Source: Rhodococcus zopfii NBRC 100606 = JCM 9919 (GTDB taxonomy: Bacteria; Actinomycetota; Actinomycetes; Mycobacteriales; Mycobacteriaceae). Taken from it: 64,000 nt of DNA. The stretch is from positions 150,568 to 214,567 of the forward strand of contig NZ_BCXI01000011.1 in assembly GCF_001895025.1 (NCBI RefSeq), in the 5' to 3' direction. Of this stretch, positions 48,075 to 56,809 are shown piece by piece. The translations under genes were made by a program, and so were the position numbers. Below the pieces are notes generated by a model that was not told the origin of the DNA, did no database searches, and saw only the letters and a program-made list of their open reading frames with translations. Positions within the stretch are counted from its first letter, which is position 1, and each line of letters starts with the position of its first letter.

Positions 48075-49372
48075 GGCAGCTCCTTCTCGAGTGCGGCGGA
48101 CCACAGTGAAAAGGTGTGGCCCCCGGGTAGTTCCGTCAAATGCACGTCCATGCCGGCGGCGCGCGCCGCGTCGGCGAGCCGCTCGATGCCGCCGCGGTAT
48201 TCCCGATCGTCGAGACCGACGACGAACGCCCCCGCGCTGCCCGGGTAGCTGTTGTGGGCGAGCAGGTCCGCCGGGTTGTTGCGGGAAAAGGCCGCGGCGT
48301 CGCCACCGAACGCTTCCTGGACGGTGCGGCCGCGGTCGCCGAGGGTGGGCTCGGCCTGCCCGGAGATGTCGAGGAACGTCGGATACACGTCGGGCCGGAC
48401 GGTCGCCAACTGCAGCGCGCACGTGCCGCCGTAGGACAGCCCGCCGACCGCCCACGCGCGTGGATCCGGATCGACCTGAAGGTTCTGCTTCACCCACGCG
48501 GGTACGTCGACGGTCAGGTAGGAGGCGGCGTTGCCCAGGCGTGAATCCATGCACAGCGGGTTGGCGAACTGTCCGCCGGTGCCGTCGGCGAGCACCACCA
48601 CCGGGGCGAGTCCGTCGTGCGCGGCGGCGAACGCGTCCATCGTCTGCGTCAGGCGTCCGCCGACGAGCCAGTCGTCGGTGCTGCCGGGCTGTCCCGCGAG
48701 CAGGACCAGCACGGGCAGCGTGGGACGAGGATCGGTGGAATAGGCCGGGGGCAGGTAGATGTGTGCCTCGCGCGCCGGGAACCCGGATGTCGCCGCGGGG
48801 ATCGGTGCCGAGACGACCGCGCCCGACGACGGCATGTCCGGCGGCGGCGACCACTGCGCCGACAGCGGTGTACCGCGCACGGTCGTCGCCGTCCGGGCCT
48901 GCGCGTCGGTGAGAGGAACCGTGCGGAATTCGGGTATGCCGAGTGCGGATCGGACCGTCGGGTAGGCATCGAAGATCAGGTTGATCTGTCCCGCCGCCGC
49001 TGCGACCGCCAGCGCCGCCGCGACGACGAGGCCCACCGCGACCGGAACGCGCGGGCGGTCCCGGCGGCGGAACGGCCATCGGGTGATCAGCAGTGCGACG
49101 GCGAGAACCGCGGTCGCGGACCACCAGTACACGGCGTGCGGCAAGGGATCCGGGAACGGTCGCCACACCCGCTCGATCAGGACGGCCGCGAGCCCGGTCG
49201 GAACCAGCGCCCCCGTGATCGCGACGGGGATGCCGATGGCCACCCAGCGCCGATCCCGGCGGGCCACGAGCACCGCGAGGCCGAGCACGGTCAGACACCA
49301 GAACGTCACCGCCGCGGCGGTGGTGATCAGCTGTACGTCGAGGACCGCATCGGCGACCCCGGACCACGACAT
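48041..49372 (-). CDS. Membrane-anchored alpha/beta hydrolase (esterase D / mycolyltransferase-like fold)
   Basis: A 443-residue protein with four N-terminal membrane helices (to about residue 125) and an extracytoplasmic alpha/beta-hydrolase domain. The nucleophile elbow is GLSYGGTCALQ, the acid is in VGLDDREYRGG and the histidine in LPGGHTFSLW. The fold is like antigen 85 and esterase D, but function is open. Because it overlaps the MprF-like gene, a hydrolase that removes amino acids from modified lipids is a reasonable guess, as described for such pairs in other bacteria. ATG 49372 is chosen from CATACT seven bases upstream; ATG 49378 is also in frame. Confidence 0.85.
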   Translation of the reverse strand: MSWSGVADAVLDVQLITTAAAVTFWCLTVLGLAVLVARRDRRWVAIGIPVAITGALVPTGLAAVLIERVWRPFPDPLPHAVYWWSATAVLAVALLITRWPFRRRDRPRVPVAVGLVVAAALAVAAAAGQINLIFDAYPTVRSALGIPEFRTVPLTDAQARTATTVRGTPLSAQWSPPPDMPSSGAVVSAPIPAATSGFPAREAHIYLPPAYSTDPRPTLPVLVLLAGQPGSTDDWLVGGRLTQTMDAFAAAHDGLAPVVVLADGTGGQFANPLCMDSRLGNAASYLTVDVPAWVKQNLQVDPDPRAWAVGGLSYGGTCALQLATVRPDVYPTFLDISGQAEPTLGDRGRTVQEAFGGDAAAFSRNNPADLLAHNSYPGSAGAFVVGLDDREYRGGIERLADAARAAGMDVHLTELPGGHTFSLWSAALEKELPWLSRRLGLTS

Positions 49373-49417
49373 GATCATCAGTATGGGCGAGCGCCCCCGC
49401 GGGGCGGTTTCTTCGCA

Positions 49418-49423
49418 GATAGT
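49418..49423 (+). promoter_or_regulatory. Leaderless-type -10 before the PIG-L gene
   Basis: GATAGT followed by seven bases and the ATG at 49431; the divergent esterase gene has CATACT at 49380-49385 on the other strand. Confidence 0.4.
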
Positions 49424-49430
49424 GGACGGT

Positions 49431-50147
49431 ATGGAATCGATACCGGAGGACTGGGAACGCGGATTGGTGATCGCCGCACATCCCGACGACATCGAATACG
49501 GCGCGGCCGCCGCGGTCGCGCGATGGACCGGTCAGGGCAAGGACATCCGGTACGTGCTGGCCACCAGCGGCGAGGCGGGCATCGCCGGTCTGCCGCCGGC
49601 GGAATGCGGGCCGCTGCGCGAAGCGGAGGAGCGGGAGTCGGCACGGATCGTCGGTGTCGAGCAGGTCGAATTCCTCGGCCGCCGGGACGGCACGCTCGTC
49701 GCCGGACCCGACCTGCGGCGCGACATCGCCGCCGCGATCCGACGGCACCGCCCGCACCTGGTGGTCACCGGAAACTTCGGGCTCACCTGGTTCCCGGGGA
49801 TCCTCAACAGCGCCGATCACCGCGCGCTCGGGCTCAGCGTGCTCGACGCGGTCGCCGATGCCGCCAACGAGTGGATCTTCCCGGAACTGACCGAACAGGG
49901 GCTCGCACCGTGGACCGGAGTGCGGTGGGTCGCGGTCAACACCACCACACCGACACACGCCGTGGATGTCACCGACACGGTCGAGATCGCGGTCGCCTCG
50001 CTCGCCGCGCACCGGCGTTACCTCGCCGCGCTGAGCGATGTGCCCGTCGAGGAGCAGGCGCGCGCCCAGGTGACCAGGGCATCGGGCCCGTTGCCCGGGT
50101 TCGGCGCCGCCCACGCCGCCGGGTTCGAGCTGTACACGTTCGGATAG
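49431..50147 (+). CDS. PIG-L family zinc deacetylase
   Basis: A 238-residue LmbE/PIG-L-type deacetylase. The zinc motif is VIAAHPDDIEYG (AHPDD, residues about 15-19) and a second ligand is in SADHRALG. MshB and Mca of mycothiol metabolism and GlcNAc-PI deacetylase belong here; this one lacks enough detail to choose, and no mycothiol gene is beside it. The start at ATG 49431 fits a leaderless message; in-frame ATGs at 49371 and 49383 are less likely. Confidence 0.9.
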   Translation: MESIPEDWERGLVIAAHPDDIEYGAAAAVARWTGQGKDIRYVLATSGEAGIAGLPPAECGPLREAEERESARIVGVEQVEFLGRRDGTLVAGPDLRRDIAAAIRRHRPHLVVTGNFGLTWFPGILNSADHRALGLSVLDAVADAANEWIFPELTEQGLAPWTGVRWVAVNTTTPTHAVDVTDTVEIAVASLAAHRRYLAALSDVPVEEQARAQVTRASGPLPGFGAAHAAGFELYTFG

Positions 50148-50320
50148 GCCGGAGTCTCGATACCGGTCGAGGACCTCCCCGAAGAATCCAGGGGTACCCG
50201 GCTCGGAACCGGCGACTGGCCGGGTCGACCGAGGAAGTGCAGTGCGAGCACCTCGGTAGGCCGGTACCTCCGGCCGGAGGTGAGAGCGCCGGACCGCATC
50301 CGGGGGGCGTCCCGCCGGGA
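50148..50320. other. Intergenic hairpin region between convergent PIG-L and P-type ATPase genes
   Basis: ACCTCCGGCCGGAGGT (50266-50281) is a perfect 16-base palindrome, and several other self-complementary segments (TCGATACCGGTCGAGG, CCGGCTCGGAACCGG) occur in the same 173 bases. The region probably ends transcription from both sides. No gene is seen. Confidence 0.6.
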
Positions 50321-52906
50321 TCACCGCCGGCGGCTGCGGACCGTCTTGTACACGAAGTCCGCGGTGAGGATCGCGGGGATGCCCAGCAGTGCGACGCCCA
50401 GCGCCTCCCACGGCGGAACAGCGTGGCCCAGCACGGCGGCGACCGGGGCAACCCCCAGAAAGACGACCAGTGCGACGAGTTCGACGAGCACGGCCCACAG
50501 CAGCAGCCGATTCGAGCCCCACCCGAGCTGCCACGGCGGCCGCGACGCGCTGCGGCAGGCGAACGCGGCGCCCACCTGCCCCAGGACGACCGCCGCGAAC
50601 GCTGCCCCCGACGCCGCGAGAAGTGCTGGTCCGGTGGGGAATTCACTTCCGGGACGCCAACCCGCGACCAGCAGCGCCACGAGGAACGCGCTCATCTCGA
50701 CGATCGCTTCGATCGGCCCGAGGACACCGAACACCCGGACCAGCAGGGTCCGATCGACGAGATGCCGCTTTTCCGGTGGTCGCTCGAGGGTGTTCCGGCT
50801 CGGAGGTTCGCCACCGAGGGCCAGCGCCGGCAGCAGATCGGTTCCGATGTCGATGCACAGAATCTGCAGCACCCCGAGGGCGAGGGGGAACTGCCCGCCG
50901 GACAGACCCCACAGCGCGAACGGCGTCAACTCGGCGACGTTCGAGGTCAGGTGATAGCTGAAGAAGCGGCGAATGTTGGCGTAGGTGGCCCGGCCCTGTT
51001 CGACCGCGGTCAGGATGGTCGTGAAGTCGTCGTCGAGCAGCACCAGGTCCGCGGCCTCGCGCGCGACGTCTGTGCCGCCCTCACCCATCGCCACCCCGAT
51101 GTCGGCCTGTCGCAGGGCGGGCCCGTCGTTGACTCCGTCGCCGGTCATCGCGACGACATGTCCGCGGTCCTGCAGGGCTTTTGCGACGCGCAACTTCTGC
51201 TCCGGGGAGACCCGGCTGATCACGATGCCGTCGCGGTCGAGCATGGCACCGAGCATCTGATCGTCCTCGGGGAGATCCTTGCCCTGCACCACCTTGCCCT
51301 CCACGCCGAGCAGGCCGATCTCGCGGGCAATGGCGCGCGCTGTCTCCGGGTGGTCACCGGTGAGCATCGCGATCTTGATGCCGGCGCCGCGGGCGGCCTG
51401 CAGAGCGGCCGGGACTGCGCTCCGCGGCGGATCCTCCATGCCCAGCAACCCGAGGAGTTCGAGGTCGCGTTCCGCGAGATCCGGGTCGGTCATCGCACCG
51501 GGATCGGTCAGGGCCCGGCGAGCGACGGCGAGTACCCGCAGGCCTCGGGACGCCATGTCCGCCAGCGCCGCCTCCGCCCGATCGATCCGCTCGCCGCGGT
51601 CGGCGCAGCGCGATAGCACCGCGTCCGGTGCTCCCTTGAGGAGCAGTTGCCCGTCCACAACCACCGATTCGCGGCGGCGTCGGGGATCGAACACGAACCG
51701 GAGGGTGACCGGCCCGGGCTGTGCGTCGGAGCCGGCGAGGCGGGCGGCGAACGCGGCGATGGCCGCCTCCATCGGATCACCGACCGCGCGCCACTCGTCG
51801 CCCTCGAAGGTGATTCCGCCCTTCGATGCGGCCGCACCGGCGAGCCCCGCGGTGGCGGCCGCCGCCACCGCGGGCTCGGGGCCGGCCACCGTGCCGGTGG
51901 GCGCGTACCCCTCCCCGCGTACCGTGACCGTCCCGGCGGATGTCCAGGCCTCGACGACGTTCATCCGGTTCTCGGTGAGGGTGCCGGTCTTGTCGGTACA
52001 GATGAACGTCGTCGATCCGAGAGTTTCGACGGCCTCGAGGTTGCGTACCAGCGCGTTGTCCCGGGCCATGCGCTGCGCCCCGAGCGCGAGTGACAGCGTC
52101 ACCGTGGGCAGCAGGCCCTCGGGCACCAGCGCAACGGTGATGCCCACCGCGAAGAGGAAGGCATCCTGCCAGGAGATTCCCACCAGGATGGAGACGGCGA
52201 AGAACACCGCGCCGACGCCGACGGAACCGAACGCGAGGATCCGGACGATCCGCTGGATCTCCAGGTCGAGCGGACCGGGTGGGCGCCGCACCGCAGTGGT
52301 CAGGGCCGCGATACCGGCAAGCCGGGTGTTCGCACCCGTGGCGGTCACGACGCCCTCCGATTCGCCCTCGGCGACGAAGGTCCCCGCGAACACGTCCGCG
52401 CCGGTTCGGCGGAGCACCGGTTCACTCTCCCCGGTGAGGGTCGATTCGTCGAAGGTGCAGCGGCCCGCGACCGTGAGCCTGAGATCGGCCGGGACCCGGT
52501 CGCCACCGGCGAGCACGACGAGGTCGCCGACCACCAGGTCGCGGGCGTCGACGGTGCGCAGCGCGCCGTCGCGCCGCACCACGATGGTGGTGGGCAGCAA
52601 CTCGCCCAGGCGTTCGGCGGCCTTCTCCGCGCGTTCCTGCTGCACGAACGCGAAGATGCCGTTGACCGCGATCACCACGATCACGGCGATGCCCAGTTCC
52701 GGCATGCCCGCGACGAACGCGAGCGCGGAGGCGAACCACAACAGCAGCGCGAAGAAATGCGTCAGCTGCGCGACCAGCCTGCGCCACCACGGCACCCGGT
52801 GCGCGGTAGGGAGTTGGTTCGGTCCGTCCCTGATCAGCCTCGCGGCCGCATCGCTGCTGGTGAGACCGCCGTTCCGGAGCGCCGGCGGATCATGATGTGC
52901 CTGCAC
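50321..52906 (-). CDS. Cation-translocating P-type ATPase, P2 class (CtpF-like)
   Basis: An 861-residue P-type pump. The phosphorylation site is ICTDKTGTLTEN (Asp near residue 303), the actuator motif TLTGES, the membrane motif PEGLLPT before it, and the hinge MTGDGVNDGPALRQADIGVAMG. PEGL and the absence of CPC-type heavy-metal motifs point to the P2 class (calcium, sodium or related cations), like mycobacterial CtpF. AAGGAGG lies five bases before GTG 52906, so the in-frame extension to 53251 is not real. A GyrI-like gene is divergent from it. Confidence 0.93.
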   Translation of the reverse strand: MQAHHDPPALRNGGLTSSDAAARLIRDGPNQLPTAHRVPWWRRLVAQLTHFFALLLWFASALAFVAGMPELGIAVIVVIAVNGIFAFVQQERAEKAAERLGELLPTTIVVRRDGALRTVDARDLVVGDLVVLAGGDRVPADLRLTVAGRCTFDESTLTGESEPVLRRTGADVFAGTFVAEGESEGVVTATGANTRLAGIAALTTAVRRPPGPLDLEIQRIVRILAFGSVGVGAVFFAVSILVGISWQDAFLFAVGITVALVPEGLLPTVTLSLALGAQRMARDNALVRNLEAVETLGSTTFICTDKTGTLTENRMNVVEAWTSAGTVTVRGEGYAPTGTVAGPEPAVAAAATAGLAGAAASKGGITFEGDEWRAVGDPMEAAIAAFAARLAGSDAQPGPVTLRFVFDPRRRRESVVVDGQLLLKGAPDAVLSRCADRGERIDRAEAALADMASRGLRVLAVARRALTDPGAMTDPDLAERDLELLGLLGMEDPPRSAVPAALQAARGAGIKIAMLTGDHPETARAIAREIGLLGVEGKVVQGKDLPEDDQMLGAMLDRDGIVISRVSPEQKLRVAKALQDRGHVVAMTGDGVNDGPALRQADIGVAMGEGGTDVAREAADLVLLDDDFTTILTAVEQGRATYANIRRFFSYHLTSNVAELTPFALWGLSGGQFPLALGVLQILCIDIGTDLLPALALGGEPPSRNTLERPPEKRHLVDRTLLVRVFGVLGPIEAIVEMSAFLVALLVAGWRPGSEFPTGPALLAASGAAFAAVVLGQVGAAFACRSASRPPWQLGWGSNRLLLWAVLVELVALVVFLGVAPVAAVLGHAVPPWEALGVALLGIPAILTADFVYKTVRSRRR

Positions 52907-52967
52907 AGCGCCTCCTTGCCCATCCGGGCCGATGCGTCTCCGCCGACCTGGGGTGAGGGACCCGTCT

Positions 52968-53002
52968 CTTTCCCGGAGACTGTGCTGTCGGCCCCGGGAA
53001 AG
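52968..53002. promoter_or_regulatory. Inverted repeat in the P-ATPase/GyrI-like spacer
   Basis: CTTTCCCGG (52968-52976) and CCGGGAAAG (52994-53002) are a perfect 9-base inverted repeat with a 17-base gap, 62 bases before the ATPase start. It may be an operator or a leader hairpin. Confidence 0.45.
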
Positions 53003-53132
53003 TCCGGATCGGATGCTACGCCGCCTTCGCGCTCTCCGGCGGCCGGCGGACGCCTGCTCGTGCTCACGACGGTTCGTGCTCGTCCGGTGGCGCCGTGGTC
53101 CAATGGAGCCACCGTCCCGAGAGGAGCCGAGC

Positions 53133-53585
53133 ATGACGACCTTCACCGTGGAGACGATCGAACCCCGAACCGCGGCAGGCATCAGGTCCGAAGTGCCGAT
53201 GGCGGAACTGAGTACGGTCTTCGAGCGAGGATTCGCGGCGATCATGCGCACGGTCGAGACTCAAGGCATCGCGATCGTCGGGCCACCGTTCGGCTACTAC
53301 CCACGGATGCCGGCCGAGACAGTCGAGGTTGTCGTCGGCTTCCCGGTGGCCGGACCGATCACCCCCGACGGTGAGGTCGAGCCCTTCGAGCTCCCGGCCG
53401 GGCGGGTGGTCACCGGCACCCACGTCGGCCCCTACGAGACGCTCGAGCAGACCTACGGAGAGCTGATGGCCTGGACCGGCGCCCAGGGCCTGACGCTGGC
53501 CGAGGGAATGTGGGAGTCGTACCTGAGCGACCCGAGCACCGACCCCGGTACCTGGAAGACCCTCATCGTCTGGCCGCTGGCCTGA
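53133..53585 (+). CDS. GyrI-like small-molecule-binding domain protein
   Basis: A 150-residue protein of the GyrI-like/AraC effector-binding fold (SHS2 duplication) without a DNA-binding domain. The pattern TVETIEPRTAAGIRSEVPM, GPPFGYYPR and PAGRVVTGTHVGPYETLEQTY fits the family. Such stand-alone proteins bind or hydrolyse small toxic compounds. GAGAGGAGC precedes the ATG. It is divergent from the P-type ATPase; a shared role is possible but not shown. Confidence 0.88.
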   Translation: MTTFTVETIEPRTAAGIRSEVPMAELSTVFERGFAAIMRTVETQGIAIVGPPFGYYPRMPAETVEVVVGFPVAGPITPDGEVEPFELPAGRVVTGTHVGPYETLEQTYGELMAWTGAQGLTLAEGMWESYLSDPSTDPGTWKTLIVWPLA

Positions 53586-53661
53586 GGACGATCCGCCGGC
53601 CGTGGCGGCACAGGTGCCGCTCCGCTCGTCTTCGAGGACGCGGTCTCGCCGCGACATTCCG

Positions 53662-54549
53662 CTAGGGCACGAAGACGCATCCGGCGTCGGGCACGGAGTC
53701 GATGTCGACGGGCAGCGGCCCGATGCGTTCGCCGTCGGCATAGGCGGTGATGCCGGGGCAGTCGAGCCGCACCGACCGTGCCCGGTGCACCGTCACTTCG
53801 TCGAGGTCGACGTGGGTGCCGCGGTAGACCGTCGGGAACAGGCGTAGCAGCCGCGACCGGCTCGCCGAGGTCACCACGACCACGTCGAACAGGCCGTCGT
53901 CGAGTCGCGCGTCCGGTGCGATTCGCATCCCGCCCCCGTATGTCGACGAGTTGCCCACCGACACCATCGTCGCTTCGGTGTCGAATGTGTTGCCGTCCAA
54001 GGTGATTCGGTAGGGAAGCAGGCGCAGGTTGGCGAGTTCGGCCAGCGTCGCGGCGTTGTAGCGCAGGTGACCGCGCGGCCAGCGCATCCGATTCGCGCGG
54101 TCGGTGACGAGGGAATCGAACCCGCTGGCGAGCACCGTGCCGAACCACAGCGGTCGGAGCCCGGTCGAGGTTGCCCGGCCGAGATCGATCGTGCGGGTAC
54201 GGCCGCCGGCGATCACGTCGACGGCTGCGACCGGGTCGGTGGGGATTCCGAGAACCCGCGCGTGGTCGTTGCCGGTTCCGGCCGGGACGATGCCGAGCGG
54301 AATCCCGGTGCCGGCCAACGCCTGCCATGCCAGGAATGTCATGCCGTCGCCGCCGATCGAGACCAGCGCCTCCGTTCCGTCCGCGACGGCCTGCGCGGCA
54401 AGTTCCGACGATTCGGTGGCCGAGGCACCTGCGATCTCGGTGATCGCGAATCCGAGGTCGCGCAGACGGCCCAGGGCCGCGGCGCGGACCTCCGTGGACC
54501 GCCGGTCGCGGGCGGTCGGGTTGGTGAGGACGGTGACGGAACCGGTCAC
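53662..54549 (-). CDS. Diacylglycerol kinase family lipid kinase
   Basis: A 295-residue kinase of the DgkB/YegS family. The M. tuberculosis counterpart in the same gene neighbourhood (Rv2252) is a diacylglycerol kinase linked to phosphatidylinositol mannosides. The nucleotide motif reads SIGGDGM rather than GGDGT, followed by PLGIVPAGTGNDHARVLGIP, and WFGTVLASGFDSLVTDRANRMRW is the typical second block. GTG 54549 overlaps the stop of the AGPS-like gene (GTGA), so both are made together. It would turn diacylglycerol into phosphatidic acid. Confidence 0.9.
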   Translation of the reverse strand: MTGSVTVLTNPTARDRRSTEVRAAALGRLRDLGFAITEIAGASATESSELAAQAVADGTEALVSIGGDGMTFLAWQALAGTGIPLGIVPAGTGNDHARVLGIPTDPVAAVDVIAGGRTRTIDLGRATSTGLRPLWFGTVLASGFDSLVTDRANRMRWPRGHLRYNAATLAELANLRLLPYRITLDGNTFDTEATMVSVGNSSTYGGGMRIAPDARLDDGLFDVVVVTSASRSRLLRLFPTVYRGTHVDLDEVTVHRARSVRLDCPGITAYADGERIGPLPVDIDSVPDAGCVFVP

Positions 54550-56168
54550 CCGATCAGCTTCCCAGGATTGAGGATTCCGCGTGGGTCGATCGCGTGCTTC
54601 ACCGCGACCAGGACGTCGTGCCCGAGATCGCCGATCTCGTCCTCCAGCCACGGCAGGTGGTCGCGACCGACCGCATGGTGATGGGTGATGGTCCCACCCG
54701 CCGCGACGATCGCATCGCCCGCAACGCGTTTGGCCTGTGACCACTGCGCGATCGGGTCGTCGGACTGGGCGCACACCACCGTGAAGTACAGCGACGCGCC
54801 GGTCGGATAGGTGTGGGAGATGTGGCTCATCACCAGCGGAGGCGTGCCCTGGGCGGTCAGGCTCGAGGTGAGTGCCTCGGTCACGGCGCTGCGCAGCGAC
54901 AGCAGGTTGGACCACGTCGTCGCGGTCTCGAGGGTTTCGGCGAGTGCACCGACGCGCAGCAGGGCGTCGCGCAGGTGCGGGGCGTCGAACCGGCCGTGCT
55001 GCCAGGCCCGGGCCGGTCCGTCCCCGAGATCGGTGCCGCCGGATGCCGCGAGCAACGCCGCGACCTCGCCGGCGCGGGCCTGCACATGCGCCTCGGTGCC
55101 CTCGACGGTGGTCACCGCCAGGCAGCCGCCGGGAGCGTCACCGCCGATGCTCTGGTGCAGTGCGAGATTCATGCCGGTTTCGGCCTCGTCCGACAGTCGC
55201 AGCACCGTCGGCAGAGCGCCGGTCTGCGCGAGTGCGCGCAACGCCGCCGCGCCGGTCGCGAAATCGGGGAACGACCACGCCCGGAACGCGGTGGTCGCGG
55301 GCAGGGGATGAATGCGCACCCCGATCTCGGTGACGATGCCGAGCGTGCCCTCCGAGCCGAGGAACACCCGGCGCAGGTCGGGACCCGCCGCGGACGCCGG
55401 CGCCCGGCCCGCCCGCACGGTGCCCTGCGGTGTCGCGACGACGAGGTGGTCGACCATGTCCTCGAACCGCCCGTAGCCGGCCGACGCCTGGCCTGCGGAC
55501 CGGGTGACCGCGAACCCGCCGAGGGTGGCGTGCCGGTAGCTCTGAGGAAAGTGGCCGAGCGAGAAACCGTGCGCGGCCAGCACTTGCTCGGCCTGGGGTC
55601 CGGTCGCGCCGGCCTGCAGGGTCGCCAGCCCGGACACCGGGTCGAGGTCCGTCAGCGCGGTCAGCCGGCGCAGGTCGACAGCGACCACCTCGTCGAAGGG
55701 GCCGGACACCGGATCGACACCGCCGACGACGCTGGTGCCGCCGCCGAACGGAACCACCGCGATCGCTTCGGCCGTGCAGTAGGCGAGCACGGCGAGGACC
55801 TCGTCGTGGCTGCCCGGGAAGAGCACCGCATCGGGTGCGTCCTGCTCCGCGCGGCTGTGCCTGCGCAGCAGGTCGAGGGTGCTCTTGCCGCCCGCGTGCC
55901 GCAGCCGGGCCGCGTCGTCGTCGGCGAGGTGGTCGTCGCCGACGATGCGGGTGAGCCCGTCGCGGTGCTCGGTCCGCAGCCGGCTCACGGTCAACCGCAC
56001 ATCGGATTCGGGAAGGTCGCGGTCGCGGCGGGTGTCGACGCCGAGCGCCTGCTCGAGCAGGTTGCGCACCGGCGCGGAGAGTTCGGTACGGCGGTCTTCG
56101 GTCCCCCACGCGTCCCAGGCCATCGGCGGGGATTCGTCGGGACGTTGCGGTGTGAACGGCGCGCTCAT
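54546..56168 (-). CDS. FAD-binding oxidase, alkyl-dihydroxyacetonephosphate-synthase-like
   Basis: A 540-residue VAO/PCMH flavoprotein. The FAD region carries VVPFGGGTSVVGGVDP and the following GLATLQAGATGPQAEQVLAAHGFSLGHFPQS. The C-terminal active-site HHH sequence is GGTITHHHAVGRDHLPW, matching the catalytic histidines of alkyl-DHAP synthases, which make ether lipids. The mycobacterial equivalent is Rv2251. The gene is flanked by the lipid kinase, GlpD and a TetR regulator, all fitting a glycerolipid role; ether-lipid synthesis itself is inferred only from motif and context. Confidence 0.88.
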   Translation of the reverse strand: MSAPFTPQRPDESPPMAWDAWGTEDRRTELSAPVRNLLEQALGVDTRRDRDLPESDVRLTVSRLRTEHRDGLTRIVGDDHLADDDAARLRHAGGKSTLDLLRRHSRAEQDAPDAVLFPGSHDEVLAVLAYCTAEAIAVVPFGGGTSVVGGVDPVSGPFDEVVAVDLRRLTALTDLDPVSGLATLQAGATGPQAEQVLAAHGFSLGHFPQSYRHATLGGFAVTRSAGQASAGYGRFEDMVDHLVVATPQGTVRAGRAPASAAGPDLRRVFLGSEGTLGIVTEIGVRIHPLPATTAFRAWSFPDFATGAAALRALAQTGALPTVLRLSDEAETGMNLALHQSIGGDAPGGCLAVTTVEGTEAHVQARAGEVAALLAASGGTDLGDGPARAWQHGRFDAPHLRDALLRVGALAETLETATTWSNLLSLRSAVTEALTSSLTAQGTPPLVMSHISHTYPTGASLYFTVVCAQSDDPIAQWSQAKRVAGDAIVAAGGTITHHHAVGRDHLPWLEDEIGDLGHDVLVAVKHAIDPRGILNPGKLIG

Positions 56169-56188
56169 GAGTTACAGTCTTACATACG
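56169..56188. promoter_or_regulatory. 20-base divergent promoter between AGPS-like and tetR genes
   Basis: Only 20 bases separate two opposite start codons. CAGTCT (56175-56180) stands eight bases before the plus-strand ATG, and AAGACT on the minus strand (56176-56181) seven bases before the other. So both -10 boxes use nearly the same base pairs, and both mRNAs should be leaderless. TTACA occurs twice as TTACAGTCTTACA. Confidence 0.5.
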
Positions 56189-56809
56189 ATGTCGATCCGT
56201 AACGATGATTCAAGAACTGCCGGTCCGCGCGGGACGGTCCCGATCGAGGACCAGATCCTCGACGCCGCCTACTCCTGCGTGCTCGACTTCGGGCTGCGCC
56301 GCACCACGCTCGCCGAGGTCGCCCGCCGCGCCGGCGTCAGCCGCCCGACCGTCTATCGCCGTTGGCCGGACACCCGCGCGATCGTCGCGGACCTGCTCAC
56401 CCGCGAGATCCGCCGGGTCGCCCCCGAGCCGGCCGGCGGCGGCCCGGCGCGGGACCGGCTCGTCCGCGCGGTCGTGACCACCGCCGACGCGATCGGCTCC
56501 CACCCGCTGTTCGAGAAGATCCGCAGCACCGACCCGGACGTGCTCACCACCTACATCGTCGACCGGCTCGGCACCAGCCAGCGAATGCTGCTGGACACCC
56601 TGACCGTCGGCGTCGCCGACGGTCAGCGCGACGGATCGATCCGCACCGGCGATCCGCACCGGATCGCCGTGATGGTGCTGCTCACCGCGCAATCGGTGGT
56701 CCAGTCGGCACGTGCCGTCGCCGACACGACAGCCCGCGGCGACCTGCTGGCCGAACTCGGCCACGCCGTCGACGCCTATCTGACCCCCGTCCAGGAAGGA
56801 CCACCGTGA
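56189..56809 (+). CDS. TetR-family regulator of the glycerolipid cluster
   Basis: A 206-residue TetR-type protein with helix-turn-helix TLAEVARRAGVSRPTVYRRWPDTRAIV near residues 40-66. The mycobacterial equivalent is Rv2250c. It lies divergent from the AGPS-like gene and its stop overlaps the start of glpD, so it is probably controlling both directions from the 20-base spacer. The ligand is unknown. Confidence 0.9.
   Translation: MSIRNDDSRTAGPRGTVPIEDQILDAAYSCVLDFGLRRTTLAEVARRAGVSRPTVYRRWPDTRAIVADLLTREIRRVAPEPAGGGPARDRLVRAVVTTADAIGSHPLFEKIRSTDPDVLTTYIVDRLGTSQRMLLDTLTVGVADGQRDGSIRTGDPHRIAVMVLLTAQSVVQSARAVADTTARGDLLAELGHAVDAYLTPVQEGPP

Noticed and set aside
45534..50534. A single 1666-codon minus-strand reading frame
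   Set aside because: Only its C-terminal 846 codons are the MprF-like protein; the rest runs out of frame through the esterase gene and antisense to PIG-L.
52907..53251. N-terminal extension of the P-type ATPase
   Set aside because: The extension is Arg-rich, overlaps the divergent GyrI-like gene, and a strong AAGGAGG marks the GTG at 52906.
53662..54549. Loss of function in the lipid kinase because GGDGT reads GGDGM
   Set aside because: The rest of the active site is intact and I recall the same change in the active mycobacterial relative, so it is probably a subfamily trait.
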